DNA from: DAOWGG01 sp965369815
GTDB lineage: Bacteria > Patescibacteriota > Gracilibacteria > UM-FILTER-43-11
Direction: 5' to 3'
Assembly (NCBI GenBank): GCA_965369815.1
Contig: CBDUQS010000005.1
Span: forward strand, 1-44,479
DNA length: 44,479 nt
Shown here: in pieces, positions 1-7,481 of the stretch
Position numbering within the stretch: the stretch's first letter is position 1
Layout: each line of letters begins with the position of its first letter
Translations under genes and position numbers: made by a program
The notes under the pieces: model-generated
The model's database searches: none
Told to the model about the DNA's origin: nothing
The model's input: the letters and a program-made list of their open reading frames with translations, nothing else

Positions 1-73
1 CTTTTTCACAACCGCTTAAAAAAAGAGAAAAAACAAAAAGAACGGAAAAGATGATTTTAAAAGAGTTTTTCAT
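1..73 (-). CDS. Lipoprotein, N-terminal fragment running off the left edge
   Basis: Reading leftward from the ATG at 73-71, the frame stays open to the window edge (24 codons). It begins with MKNS, then a hydrophobic stretch rich in Phe, Leu and Val, then the lipobox LSGC at residues 19-22 followed by Glu-Lys. This is a typical type II signal peptide, so the mature protein should be lipid-anchored at Cys22. Nothing can be said about function because only the leader is inside the window. It lies in the same direction as the next two surface-protein genes. Confidence 0.7.
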   Translation of the reverse strand, partial: MKNSFKIIFSVLFVFSLFLSGCEK

Positions 74-76
74 AAG

Positions 77-90
77 TAGATAATTATCTA
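77..90. promoter_or_regulatory. Perfect 14-bp palindrome before a lipoprotein start
   Basis: TAGATAATTATCTA is a perfect inverted repeat that ends 3 bases before the ATG of the partial lipoprotein gene. It could be an operator or simply AT-rich chance sequence. No regulator is linked to it here. Confidence 0.3.
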
Positions 91-164
91 TTTATTTTAT
101 CATAAACAGAGAGAAAAGTCTACTCTAAAACCCCTCCTAAAAGCAAGTGAAGAAAAGCATTGAT

Positions 165-1244
165 TTAATACACCATTGAGACCACATTCCCGCACGAAAC
201 AGAATTTAACCTTTCGACAACACAAGCTCGGTAATAATAAGTGCGTGAACGAATCACATTTTGGTCAATATAATTGGAATAATGTTTGTTCGATGAGGAG
301 GAAATAGCAGGATTATCGGGGTAATTTGGATAACTATTAAGTGTGGAACGGATGATTTTATAAAATTGAAAATCCTCACTTGGACAGGTGGTCCAATTTA
401 GCTTAATCCCTTTAAAGACAGTATCTTTCTTAGCTGACAAATAAGGCTTGCAACTGTCATGATTGCTTATGGGCGGGGTTGTCACAGAAGGTGTCTTGGG
501 AGTTGACGGAGAAGCTGCCTCAGTCTGACTGTCTTCACTGGCCTCTCCTTCCGTTGCTTCATCAGAGCTAGTTTTTTCTAGTGAAACGCTAAATCCATAT
601 TTTTCATCCATTTCCTTGTTCCACTGAAACCAATCGCTCGATAAATAGTCATTATTAATATCGGCTTCCGATAAATCAGTTGAAACCGTTATTTCTTTGC
701 CAGAGGCAATTGATTGAAATCCCTCATCGGTAGAAAGCTCTACTTCCTTATCAATTGCTTTAACGTTGATTCGATTCGCCTTCAGATTCACTGAAAGGTC
801 AAATGCTCCACTGGTAGACTTAATAGTATGATTGAGAGAGCGTATTTGATGCGTGTTGTTTCGACTTGGCTTAACTCGGTAATAGCCACGACCGGAAAGT
901 TGAGTAAAAAGAGCGTCTCGATGGCTGATTTGACCCACCTTTAATTCAGAGTTTTCATTGAGGCGAATAAAGCTGCCAGAAGGAGTTTGAAGTTCAGTAC
1001 GGGAATCTTTTCCGGTTCGGATGCGATGACCTTGTGTAATCAGAATGCTTTCATCAGCAATTTCCCAAACCTCCCCATTACTACTAAAATAAAGGTCCCC
1101 CTCCAGATAAGAAATTGAAAGGCTGAGGGGGCGGGAAATTGTTTTTAAACTAATGACCATCAAACAAAAGCTAACAATAGATAATATTAAAAACGAAATC
1201 GCAATAGCTAGAATTCGGTGTGATTTTTTCTTAAGGAGTTTCAT
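165..1244 (-). CDS. FecR-domain membrane-anchored protein with C-terminal Fn3-like region
   Basis: 359 aa. A basic N-terminus is followed by one membrane segment (about residues 10-34) with no lipobox, so the rest is probably outside the cell. Residues about 45-195 carry the FecR-type beta pattern: a segment about effects of a high baseline ('ITQGHRIRTG'), then 'TELQTPSGSFIRLNENSEL' and 'TSGAFDLSV'. A Ser/Thr/Glu/Pro-rich linker follows at 225-265. The last ~95 residues, with Cys pairs and 'YYYRACVVE', look like a fibronectin type III or similar beta-sandwich. Classical FecR works with an ECF sigma factor and TonB receptor, neither of which is present. In CPR-type genomes such proteins are usually stand-alone surface proteins, so an envelope structural role is more likely than iron regulation. 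Confidence 0.75.
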   Translation of the reverse strand: MKLLKKKSHRILAIAISFLILSIVSFCLMVISLKTISRPLSLSISYLEGDLYFSSNGEVWEIADESILITQGHRIRTGKDSRTELQTPSGSFIRLNENSELKVGQISHRDALFTQLSGRGYYRVKPSRNNTHQIRSLNHTIKSTSGAFDLSVNLKANRINVKAIDKEVELSTDEGFQSIASGKEITVSTDLSEADINNDYLSSDWFQWNKEMDEKYGFSVSLEKTSSDEATEGEASEDSQTEAASPSTPKTPSVTTPPISNHDSCKPYLSAKKDTVFKGIKLNWTTCPSEDFQFYKIIRSTLNSYPNYPDNPAISSSSNKHYSNYIDQNVIRSRTYYYRACVVERLNSVSCGNVVSMVY

Positions 1245-1306
1245 AAAAAGGTGGCTAAAAGACTAGCTTTCATTGTATCGCTGCCACTCTTTTTAATCAA
1301 ATCGTT

Positions 1307-1834
1307 TTAAAGTTGGCAGTCCGCGATCATTTCGGATGGAAAGCTAAAAGACTCAACCGATTCGCAGGTGTATTGTCCACTTTCTCCGTAGTAAGCAATC
1401 ATCCAATCATTATTTTCTTTAGAGGCAAGAAGTTGAGTATCTGGAGTTCCATCAGGCCATCGAATAATTCCTCGAAAGTGAGCCAGGGTTAGCTTTTGAA
1501 TTCCAATTTTAAATTCACCAGGAATTAACTTTTCTTGTTTCATAAAGGCAAACTCAATCAAGTTATAGCTTCGTGCCGGCTTTGGAGCATTTAGATCAAC
1601 TTTACAGACTTCACCCTTTTTAATGCATTGATTAGATTCCTCACACCATTCGTACTTATCGGCAAAAACACATCCATATTCATCTTTATGAGAAGGTTTT
1701 TCAGCTATCTTATCCGATATAGCTTCGCTTGTCACAGGATCGACGGAGCTACTTGAGTCGTCTGAGCTAGAGCAGGCATTTAGCGTCAGTCCAACGATAA
1801 AAATAAGGAATATAAAAATAATTTTCTTTTTCAT
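1307..1834 (-). CDS. Cys-rich lipoprotein
   Basis: 175 aa with a type II signal peptide (hydrophobic residues 5-20, lipobox LNAC, Cys21) and a Ser/Asp-rich tether. Residues about 53-78 hold a compact four-cysteine motif of the form GC-x8-WCEE-x4-C-x6-C. Motifs like this occur in many CPR and archaeal surface proteins next to a globular domain. The rest (about 85-175) is mixed alpha/beta and ends in a Cys pair that may form a disulphide. Function is unknown. It follows the FecR-domain gene's orientation, and no Shine-Dalgarno is visible. Confidence 0.7.
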   Translation of the reverse strand: MKKKIIFIFLIFIVGLTLNACSSSDDSSSSVDPVTSEAISDKIAEKPSHKDEYGCVFADKYEWCEESNQCIKKGEVCKVDLNAPKPARSYNLIEFAFMKQEKLIPGEFKIGIQKLTLAHFRGIIRWPDGTPDTQLLASKENNDWMIAYYGESGQYTCESVESFSFPSEMIADCQL

Positions 1835-1901
1835 AACAATCTTAAATTAAATAAATTCCCTTCTATTATAATCAAAAAATAAAATATTCAACTTTCTTAG
1901 C

Positions 1902-1930
1902 TTGACAGAGTGGGGGAGTATGGATAACTT
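1902..1930 (+). promoter_or_regulatory. Putative promoter of the YedZ-like gene
   Basis: TTGACA (1902-1907), 17-base spacer, TAACTT (1925-1930). It sits in the 121-base divergent gap and points at the gene starting at 1956. The -35 box is perfect and the -10 box is weak. On the other strand a TATAAT-type box (1865-1870) could serve the lipoprotein gene. Confidence 0.45.
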
Positions 1931-1955
1931 AAAAACAACTTTATAAAAAAATAAA

Positions 1956-2546
1956 ATGATTAAAAAACTATTATTCCAAGGGAAAATCCCACTATTCAAA
2001 GAGTTAAAGCTAGTATTATTCCTCCTTTCTTTTTCAGCCTTACTTGTTTTTTTAATGCCAAAAGAATTTAAAACATTTGGTGAAATAGGCTGGTATACAT
2101 TGATTTTCATTGTCTACATCCGCCCGCTTTCCGATGTACTTCCGAAAATTGGCCTTTTAAAAAGCCTTTCCACGCTTCGAAAGGAAGTGGGGATCTTATG
2201 TGGATCATTCATATTGGCCCACGGAATCGGCTTTTTCCTAAAAAAAGATCTCTCCATTTTTGGCTCACTTATCAACCCAAAATTCTGGGATTTCACAGGA
2301 TTATTCGGCTGGGGAATGGTTGGTTTTATCGCCACTTTCTTGGTGATGCTTACGTCCAATAATTACGCACTCAAAAAGCTCAAAAAATACTGGAAGCCTA
2401 TCCAAAGACTTACTTACTTAATCTTCCTCGTTTCTGCCATCCACATCGCTTTCGCTGGGGATCATTGGGTGGAAAATGGGCTGATCATCGGTGGATTTGT
2501 TGTTTTATGGCTACTGGCCTATAGAAAGGTAGTGATTTGGAAATAA
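1956..2546 (+). CDS. Ferric-reductase-like / MsrQ-YedZ-like membrane haem protein
   Basis: 196 aa with about five to six membrane helices and short loops. Histidines within helices ('AHGIGF' near residue 88, 'IHIAFAGDH' near 167-175) are placed as in the ferric reductase-like transmembrane family, which carries b-type haem and moves electrons across the membrane. In Proteobacteria the relative MsrQ donates electrons to the periplasmic methionine sulfoxide reductase MsrP; no msrP-like gene is next to it. Its start ATG has an A-rich context with no Shine-Dalgarno. It is one of the few plus-strand genes in the first 8 kb. The family call is good; the partner and substrate are unknown. Confidence 0.7.
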   Translation: MIKKLLFQGKIPLFKELKLVLFLLSFSALLVFLMPKEFKTFGEIGWYTLIFIVYIRPLSDVLPKIGLLKSLSTLRKEVGILCGSFILAHGIGFFLKKDLSIFGSLINPKFWDFTGLFGWGMVGFIATFLVMLTSNNYALKKLKKYWKPIQRLTYLIFLVSAIHIAFAGDHWVENGLIIGGFVVLWLLAYRKVVIWK

Positions 2547-2547
2547 T

Positions 2548-3093
2548 CTATTCAACTATCTGATTCACATCCCCAGGCTGATCTTTCGATCCTTCACGAA
2601 TCACCTTATATTCACCAGAACCTTCATTCAGATCATAAATACTGAAGTTGGTTTTGATGTCGAAGCCGTCGAAGTGAAAGGCAAAGTTGGTGGAAATACT
2701 TCCATCTGGGCTCAAAACTCGATGAAAAACATTAGGAGGCCACCCAAAAACACAGGGGCCATCAAAAATCACTTTATCTCCATGTTTTACATAGTCAGGA
2801 GTCACTTCAAAAGTCTCCATTTTACCGTGTTCCGTGGTGTATAGATCCACCAGCCTTTTTCCGTTATAAACCAATAAATTATCTTCTTGTTCCGGGTGCA
2901 TATACCAAGGGCGTTCCACATCACATCCGTCAGAAGAGGGACTGATAGCACCAGGTTCATGACGAACTTGATCAATTGATTTCAAATCTTTGACAATCTC
3001 AGGAACAACATAAAACTGAACATCAGGCGTATGACGTAGATTTTTAAGAGGAATAAAAAAACACATCCCATCAATATAATACTTTTTAATCAT
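2548..3093 (-). CDS. Conserved hypothetical protein, possibly cupin-like
   Basis: 181 aa, soluble, with no signal peptide or membrane segment. The middle is rich in beta-strand, with a PWYMHP...DNLLV segment (about residues 62-75), then 'KVIFDGPCVFGWPPNVFHRV'. That order of strand, Gly/Pro turn and His resembles a small cupin fold (metal-binding beta-barrel). His66 and His125 are candidate ligands, which is inference. It converges on the YedZ-like gene with a gap of one base. I do not recognise the family with certainty. Confidence 0.6.
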   Translation of the reverse strand: MIKKYYIDGMCFFIPLKNLRHTPDVQFYVVPEIVKDLKSIDQVRHEPGAISPSSDGCDVERPWYMHPEQEDNLLVYNGKRLVDLYTTEHGKMETFEVTPDYVKHGDKVIFDGPCVFGWPPNVFHRVLSPDGSISTNFAFHFDGFDIKTNFSIYDLNEGSGEYKVIREGSKDQPGDVNQIVE

Positions 3094-3127
3094 TTTATTA
3101 GTAATTATGAATTTTTTGAGTTTTTTT

Positions 3128-3156
3128 CGAATTTCGTGCTTCGAGTTTCGAATTTA
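3128..3156. repeat. Dispersed TTTCG/CTTCG repeat, copy 1
   Basis: This stretch is built from overlapping CGAATTTCG and GCTTCGA words and runs into the stop codon of the DUF2207 gene. It shares 18 identical bases (TCGAATTTCGTGCTTCGA) with the copy at 42608-42633, 39 kb away. A more diverged relative lies at 24070-24100. Confidence 0.7.
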
Positions 3157-5046
3157 CCAACTACCTCCACCACCTCCACCAAAACCTCCACCAGAAAATC
3201 CTCCGCTAAAGCCACTACTCCCACCACTGCTACTCGGATGTGAGGCAAAAGCAGTTCCAATCGAGCTGGAAACCTTGTTAAGACTTTGAGTGAATCGGGT
3301 CGGAAAAAACACTCCGTGATGCCCCTCATACCATTCAGGTGGCTGGTCAAAGGCTCCCTCAAAGGCCTTACTCCATTTATCAGCGATTTTAAGTGTCATC
3401 GCATAGGGAAGAAGTTCATAAAAAATATGCTTTTTCTCCTGAAATTTCAAACGATCTTTTTCGGCGATTTCCATATAATGTTTGAATCCAAGAATATGTT
3501 CACGAGCCTCAACTCCTTTTGGTGTTTTTTGAGGCATGGCATTGGAAAAAATGAGCGATAAAAAGCCATTAATAAAAAACACGGAAGAGAATCCAGTTCC
3601 CATCAAATTAATCTCAAGTCCAAAGAGAATGAATCCAACAACAATAAAAATAATTCCTTTTATCATGTATTTGGAGCGGACTTTTTTAGGAGAAATTGGG
3701 AAATATTTTTTCTCAGTCAGGCTTTTGAAAAGTTCTTCTTTAAGCTTGGGAAGAGCGGTATAGAATTTGTTCTGAAGATCAGAAATTTTCCGAGAGGAGC
3801 CACCGTCAAAAACTTTATCAACAAAAAGCTGCTCAAAAGCATTGAGGCCACGGTCACCCGGTTTGGGTTTATCAATTTTAATAAGCTCATGATCATCGGT
3901 TTTAAAGATCCACCCTTTGCTTTTGGGTAAAACTTTAATCTTTAAATAGCCCCGAACACACAAATCAACAATAGTAGAAGTGAGATCGCGAATGTCCACC
4001 TTCTCATCCACCAAAGTTCCCATTTCAGCAGGGGAGAGTTTATCGGGTGGATCGTATTGAGGAACCAGCACTCCGCGCCCTCGCGGGTCACGACCTTTTT
4101 TAAAAAAGGTATAAATCGGTTCTGCTATAACCCCAAAGGCAAGAAAAATGATTAGATAAAAAAGCATCTGAAGCCAGGATTTTTCCTTAAGTTCAAAGGT
4201 TTCAGCAATCGTTTCGCTGGGCTTTAAATCCACCACTCGAATATCGGAATTATAATAACCAAATGCTTTCACGGCCAGCTCATGGCGACCAGCGGGAAGG
4301 TAGTCGAGCAAGCAATCTCCTTCACATTGTTTATCACCATTCAGATAAACCTCCGCATCGTTAGGAGTTGTGTTGACCTGAATAGAAGCAGGGCGCTCAA
4401 AAATATTAGGAGGCATGCCTACCACAATCGTCATTCCATTTTTGGGTGGAAGTGAGCTATTGGCACGAAAAACAACCGCATTCACCTCTTCACCATACTC
4501 ATAAATACAATCTTCCGCAGCGCTGTAGCTAGCACCTGTGAAGCATTTGAACTCAAGTGATTCATTCCCTATTACCGACTCGGGAAGTCGAACAGTTGCA
4601 GTGGCTTGATGAATAGGAACAGGCCAGGCGTTTCCGGTTGCGTTCCAATAAAGCTCACCATGATCGGGGAAAAACCGAACCGCATGATCGACATTGTATT
4701 GAATTTTATAAGTCTGATCTCCGTTAACATAGACATCCGCATCTCCAACTTTTAAACGAGTACCACTGCCAATCAGCTCCTCTTCGTAATTCCAAGATTT
4801 TCCACCACCGTCCGTAATGGATTGAATATCAATCGAAATTCCTTCGGTTTGAATATCCCGAAAAATTCCATGACGATCTTCGGTGAACTTGGCTTTAATG
4901 GTTTCGACAACTGTGATTTGCCCATTTTCGTGCATCTGAATTTCAGTATGGAAATTCTGAATATCGAACGATTCTTGGGCAAAAGCGGGCAATGCAAAAA
5001 GAGTCGCAAGTAAAAAGCTAGCCAGTAAAGATTGGATTTTATTCAT
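3154..5046 (-). CDS. DUF2207-family membrane protein with an inserted PEGA domain
   Basis: 630 aa from the ATG at 5046, chosen because it opens a clean signal peptide (MNKIQSLLASF... ending in FAQ); an upstream in-frame ATG at 5094 lies inside the preceding gene. The DUF2207 extracellular beta domain covers about residues 20-215. A PEGA-type repeat follows at about 217-285 ('NTTPNDAEVYLNGDK', 'LPAGRHELAVKAFGYY'), then a membrane helix (about 290-312). A cytoplasmic winged-helix-like part comes next, then two close membrane helices (about 461-503), then a tail ending in a long Gly/Ser run and Trp. DUF2207 proteins typically end in such a glycine-rich tail. The start lies one base beyond the DUF4342 stop codon, so the two are probably translated together. 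Function of the family is unknown. Confidence 0.85.
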   Translation of the reverse strand: MNKIQSLLASFLLATLFALPAFAQESFDIQNFHTEIQMHENGQITVVETIKAKFTEDRHGIFRDIQTEGISIDIQSITDGGGKSWNYEEELIGSGTRLKVGDADVYVNGDQTYKIQYNVDHAVRFFPDHGELYWNATGNAWPVPIHQATATVRLPESVIGNESLEFKCFTGASYSAAEDCIYEYGEEVNAVVFRANSSLPPKNGMTIVVGMPPNIFERPASIQVNTTPNDAEVYLNGDKQCEGDCLLDYLPAGRHELAVKAFGYYNSDIRVVDLKPSETIAETFELKEKSWLQMLFYLIIFLAFGVIAEPIYTFFKKGRDPRGRGVLVPQYDPPDKLSPAEMGTLVDEKVDIRDLTSTIVDLCVRGYLKIKVLPKSKGWIFKTDDHELIKIDKPKPGDRGLNAFEQLFVDKVFDGGSSRKISDLQNKFYTALPKLKEELFKSLTEKKYFPISPKKVRSKYMIKGIIFIVVGFILFGLEINLMGTGFSSVFFINGFLSLIFSNAMPQKTPKGVEAREHILGFKHYMEIAEKDRLKFQEKKHIFYELLPYAMTLKIADKWSKAFEGAFDQPPEWYEGHHGVFFPTRFTQSLNKVSSSIGTAFASHPSSSGGSSGFSGGFSGGGFGGGGGGSW

Positions 5047-5047
5047 A

Positions 5048-5353
5048 TTATTTTTTCTTGGTTGATTTTGGAGCTTTCCCGTCCGAACGGCCATCTTTTG
5101 GCCGGGCGGGCGAAGGTTCCTTTCGAATCACTTCAATAGTAAAGGAAGTCGCCATAGCCGCGATGGTACCGACGGCGATCAGGATAGGGGCAAAAAGTAG
5201 CCCTAAAATCCCAACATTCACTGGGATTTCAAGATAAACCTTTCCTTCCTCATTTTTAATAACAATACGACGAACATTCCCTTCTTTAACCAAGGATCGA
5301 ACCTTGTTAATAAGGTCAACTCCCTCCACTTTAAATACAGATTTTTTAGGCAT
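5048..5353 (-). CDS. DUF4342-domain protein
   Basis: 101 aa. A basic N-terminal helix 'LINKVRSLVKEGNVRRIVIK' precedes a strand 'KVYLEIPVNVGILGLLFAPI' and a hydrophobic stretch (about residues 48-70). A Lys/Pro-rich tail follows. This is the layout of DUF4342 proteins, which are small membrane-associated proteins common in CPR and Firmicutes, with unknown function. The stop codon is one base from the start of the DUF2207-PEGA gene, which suggests one transcript and perhaps one membrane complex. Confidence 0.8.
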   Translation of the reverse strand: MPKKSVFKVEGVDLINKVRSLVKEGNVRRIVIKNEEGKVYLEIPVNVGILGLLFAPILIAVGTIAAMATSFTIEVIRKEPSPARPKDGRSDGKAPKSTKKK

Positions 5354-5369
5354 ATTGAATTAGGTTAAA

Positions 5370-5777
5370 TTAAAAATCGGGACAAACTACAATACATTGT
5401 TGATTGAGACATTTAGCAGCAAAAGGACAGCTGGAGCGCATCGCATATTCACCAGGAGTCAAACAGTCGCTATCCTGTTCACAAGTGGAATCAAGTTGAG
5501 TTTCACACTTGCCATCCACAAAATCAATCACACTGTTTCTCTCTTCGGCCAGACAGTGATTTTCAAAAGTTTCAAGAATGGGATTGCAGGGTGTGGTGAT
5601 ACATTGAATTTCCACCATCGCACAAACAGGTTTATCTGCTTTGGTGCAAGCTGTTTTATCGGGAATCGGGTCACTGACCTCAGTATCAACAGGCGTCGGG
5701 TCAACAGACGGCGGATTCGTAAGGCTACAGCCCGTTAAGATCAATAGCAAAAATAGTGATGAGATTATTTTTTTCAT
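5370..5777 (-). CDS. Cys-rich lipoprotein with Kazal-like segment
   Basis: 135 aa, signal peptide with lipobox LTGC (Cys17) and a Pro/Asp/Thr-rich tether to about residue 42. The mature part has about a dozen cysteines. The first cluster, of the form PVCAM...CITTPCNP...ENHCLAE, resembles Kazal-type or related small disulphide-rich modules. The second has a C-x4-DC-x10-C-x5-C-x4-C-x3-C pattern ending VVCPDF, seen in many CPR and archaeal secreted proteins. Likely an extracellular disulphide-stabilised protein, perhaps binding or inhibiting something at the surface. The precise role is unknown. Confidence 0.7.
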   Translation of the reverse strand: MKKIISSLFLLLILTGCSLTNPPSVDPTPVDTEVSDPIPDKTACTKADKPVCAMVEIQCITTPCNPILETFENHCLAEERNSVIDFVDGKCETQLDSTCEQDSDCLTPGEYAMRSSCPFAAKCLNQQCIVVCPDF

Positions 5778-5824
5778 TTTTTCTTAAAAAAGAACAACTC
5801 TATTTTATAGGATTGTAAGAAAGC

Positions 5825-5853
5825 TTGCACCTCAAAAAAAAATCCATTAAACT
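5825..5853 (+). promoter_or_regulatory. Putative tRNA-Phe promoter
   Basis: TTGCAC (5825-5830), 17-base spacer, TAAACT (5848-5853), about 20 bases before the tRNA. Both boxes are imperfect but the spacing and position fit. Confidence 0.45.
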
Positions 5854-5872
5854 TTCGAAGTAAATTTGGTGT

Positions 5873-5947
5873 GGCCTGGTAGCTCAGTGGTAGAGCGAAG
5901 GATTGAAAATCCTTGCGTCGGTGGTTCAATTCCGCCTCGGGCCACCA
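5873..5947 (+). tRNA. tRNA-Phe (GAA)
   Basis: A full cloverleaf can be drawn. The acceptor stem is GGCCTGG/TCGGGCC with two G-U pairs; the D arm is GCTC/GAGC. The anticodon stem AAGGA/TCCTT holds loop TTGAAAA with anticodon GAA at 5905-5907, and the T arm GGTGG/CCGCC has loop TTCAATT. The 3' CCA is encoded (5945-5947). Confidence 0.95.
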
Positions 5948-5956
5948 CTAAAAAGC

Positions 5957-5981
5957 AGACTCGTAATGGGGTCTTTTTTTT
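5957..5981 (+). terminator. Rho-independent terminator after tRNA-Phe
   Basis: Six-bp stem AGACTC/GGGTCT with a six-base loop, followed by a run of T residues (5975-5981). The T run overlaps the stop codon of the convergent folA gene. Confidence 0.75.
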
Positions 5982-6510
5982 AACCTAAGCGAGGATAAAA
6001 TAAATAATTAAATCGAAGACCTCCCTCATCACCTTCACCTAAATTTTCAGATCCAGAGAATACTTCGGGTAAGATAGGAAAGAAAGTGTCGCATTCAAAT
6101 TTCTCATGAATATGGGTTAAATAAATGCCATCCAAGGTTGGATAAGTCAGAATTTCTTCGAATACTTTTCCGCCCCCAATCACAAAGATGTTTTCAATGT
6201 TGTCATCCGCTAAATTCAAAGCATCTTCCATAGAATACTGAACTTCCGCCCCTTCGGTTTTGTACTCAGGATTTCGAGTTAAAACCACATTCCTTCGGCC
6301 GGGGAGCGGTCGATGAGAGCTTGGAATAGATTCCCACGTCGTTCGACCCATCAAAACCATATTTTGCTTATTGGGATCTTCGGTTTTAGTGGTGACTTCC
6401 TGAAAGTACTTCAGTTCGCTTTTTAAGTGCCATGGCATTTTTCCATCCTTTCCAATGCCAAGTTTTTGGTCGGTGGCAACGACAATGTAAATTTTGTGAT
6501 CGTTGATCAT
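5980..6510 (-). CDS. folA: Dihydrofolate reductase
   Basis: 176 aa, the usual single-domain size. It reduces dihydrofolate to tetrahydrofolate with NADPH, restoring the cofactor that thymidylate synthase oxidises. Visible landmarks are the N-terminal strand with 'GIGKDGKMPWHL' (substrate loop; Trp and Leu conserved), 'VLMGRTTWESIP' (NADPH site), 'LPGRRNVVLTRNP' and 'IFVIGGGKVFEEIL' (glycine-rich cofactor loop). The acidic active-site residue fits Glu32-type positions ('KSELKYF'). The start overlaps the thyA stop by four bases (ATGA), so the two are translationally coupled as a dTMP-synthesis unit. Confidence 0.95.
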   Translation of the reverse strand: MINDHKIYIVVATDQKLGIGKDGKMPWHLKSELKYFQEVTTKTEDPNKQNMVLMGRTTWESIPSSHRPLPGRRNVVLTRNPEYKTEGAEVQYSMEDALNLADDNIENIFVIGGGKVFEEILTYPTLDGIYLTHIHEKFECDTFFPILPEVFSGSENLGEGDEGGLRFNYLFYPRLG

Positions 6511-7322
6511 ACGGCGATAGGAAATTTAATATAAGCATCGTGTTCATAGTCTGTTAATTTGAAATCTTCAATTTCCAAATCCCAAAATGGTTTTTTGGTG
6601 ATTTCAAGTTTTGGAAGTGCTTTTGGAGTTCGGGTAATCTGCTCTTTTAATCCATCCACATGGTTACTATATATATGAGCGTCACCAAAAGTGTGAATAA
6701 AATGACGGGGGATTAGATCGCATTCCTGTGCCACCATCATAAGCAACGTCGCATAGCTGGCAATATTATAAGGAACACCCAAGGCGATATCCGCACTGCG
6801 CTGATACAACTGAAGATCTAAAAATCCATTAGCTACATTAAACTGAATGAAAGCGTGGCAGGGCATTAACGCCATTCGTGGCAGGTCCGCAACATTCCAA
6901 GCACTCACAATGATTCGGCGGGATTTTGGATCCTTTTTAATTAAATCCATCGCCTCTTGAATCTGATTCACATGAGTGACGGAGCACGTTCCATCTTCCT
7001 TTTTTTCATGCCGTTCCCATTTAATCCACTGATAACCATATATAGGTCCCAAATCTCCGTTCTCATCGGCCCAGGCGTCCCAAATAGGGGTGTGCTTGGT
7101 AAAATCATCATCATTAATATTGGTAGAGCCATGAAGGAACCACAAAAGTTCACGAACAATCGCATCAAACCGAACTTTTTTCGTGGTCACCATGGGGAAC
7201 CCCTCACGTAGATCAAAACGATTTTGATAACCAAAAACAGAAAATGTTCCCGTTCCAGTCCGATCATCCTTAGTTTCACCGTTTTCCAGTACGAATTTTA
7301 CGAGGTCGAGGTATTGCTTCAT
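6507..7322 (-). CDS. thyA: Thymidylate synthase (ThyA type)
   Basis: 271 aa, close to the 264 of the E. coli enzyme. It converts dUMP to dTMP using methylene-tetrahydrofolate. Clear signatures are 'DDRTGTGTFSVFG' near the N-terminus, 'RELLWFLHGSTNI', 'DPKSRRIIVSAWNVADL', the catalytic cysteine in 'LMPCHAFIQF', 'QRSADIALGVPYNIASYA', and the C-terminus 'KFPIAV', which closes on the substrate. The stop is TGA directly after this conserved C-terminus, which shows UGA is not recoded to Gly here. Coupled to folA through a four-base overlap. No Shine-Dalgarno is visible. Confidence 0.97.
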   Translation of the reverse strand: MKQYLDLVKFVLENGETKDDRTGTGTFSVFGYQNRFDLREGFPMVTTKKVRFDAIVRELLWFLHGSTNINDDDFTKHTPIWDAWADENGDLGPIYGYQWIKWERHEKKEDGTCSVTHVNQIQEAMDLIKKDPKSRRIIVSAWNVADLPRMALMPCHAFIQFNVANGFLDLQLYQRSADIALGVPYNIASYATLLMMVAQECDLIPRHFIHTFGDAHIYSNHVDGLKEQITRTPKALPKLEITKKPFWDLEIEDFKLTDYEHDAYIKFPIAV

Positions 7323-7389
7323 ATCTGATTTGAAATTAGTGATTAACGATTTAAATATATCGAATCATGGCTATAATGAAAATATGAAA

Positions 7390-7414
7390 TGTCTGTATAT
7401 CAAATTTACAGACA
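7390..7414. other. Perfect 8-bp inverted repeat upstream of thyA
   Basis: TGTCTGTA (7390-7397) and TACAGACA (7407-7414) with a nine-base loop. On the minus strand it follows the large hairpin at 7418-7474 and is followed by a T-rich stretch. It may end RNase T2 transcription or act as an operator for thyA. Confidence 0.5.
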
Positions 7415-7417
7415 TGA

Positions 7418-7474
7418 GGAACAGGCGTGCTGGACAAAGCTTGCGCTAAGCCAGACACACCTGTCTGTAGTTCC
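7418..7474. terminator. Large GC-rich hairpin just after the RNase T2 gene
   Basis: Outer arms GGAAC/GTTCC enclose a ~13-bp stem (ACAGGYGTG-CTGG against its complement, one bulge) and an inner GCTT/AAGC stem. It begins 7 bases after the RNase T2 stop. It lacks a T tract of its own, so it may act together with the adjacent 7390-7414 hairpin or be a transfer-borne repeat. Confidence 0.4.
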
Positions 7475-7481
7475 CCTGATC

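Noticed and set aside
3105..3362. Open frames over the Gly-rich tail of the DUF2207 gene
   Set aside because: Poly-Gly/Ser coding repeats give open frames in other phases (poly-Pro and poly-Val). There is no independent support.
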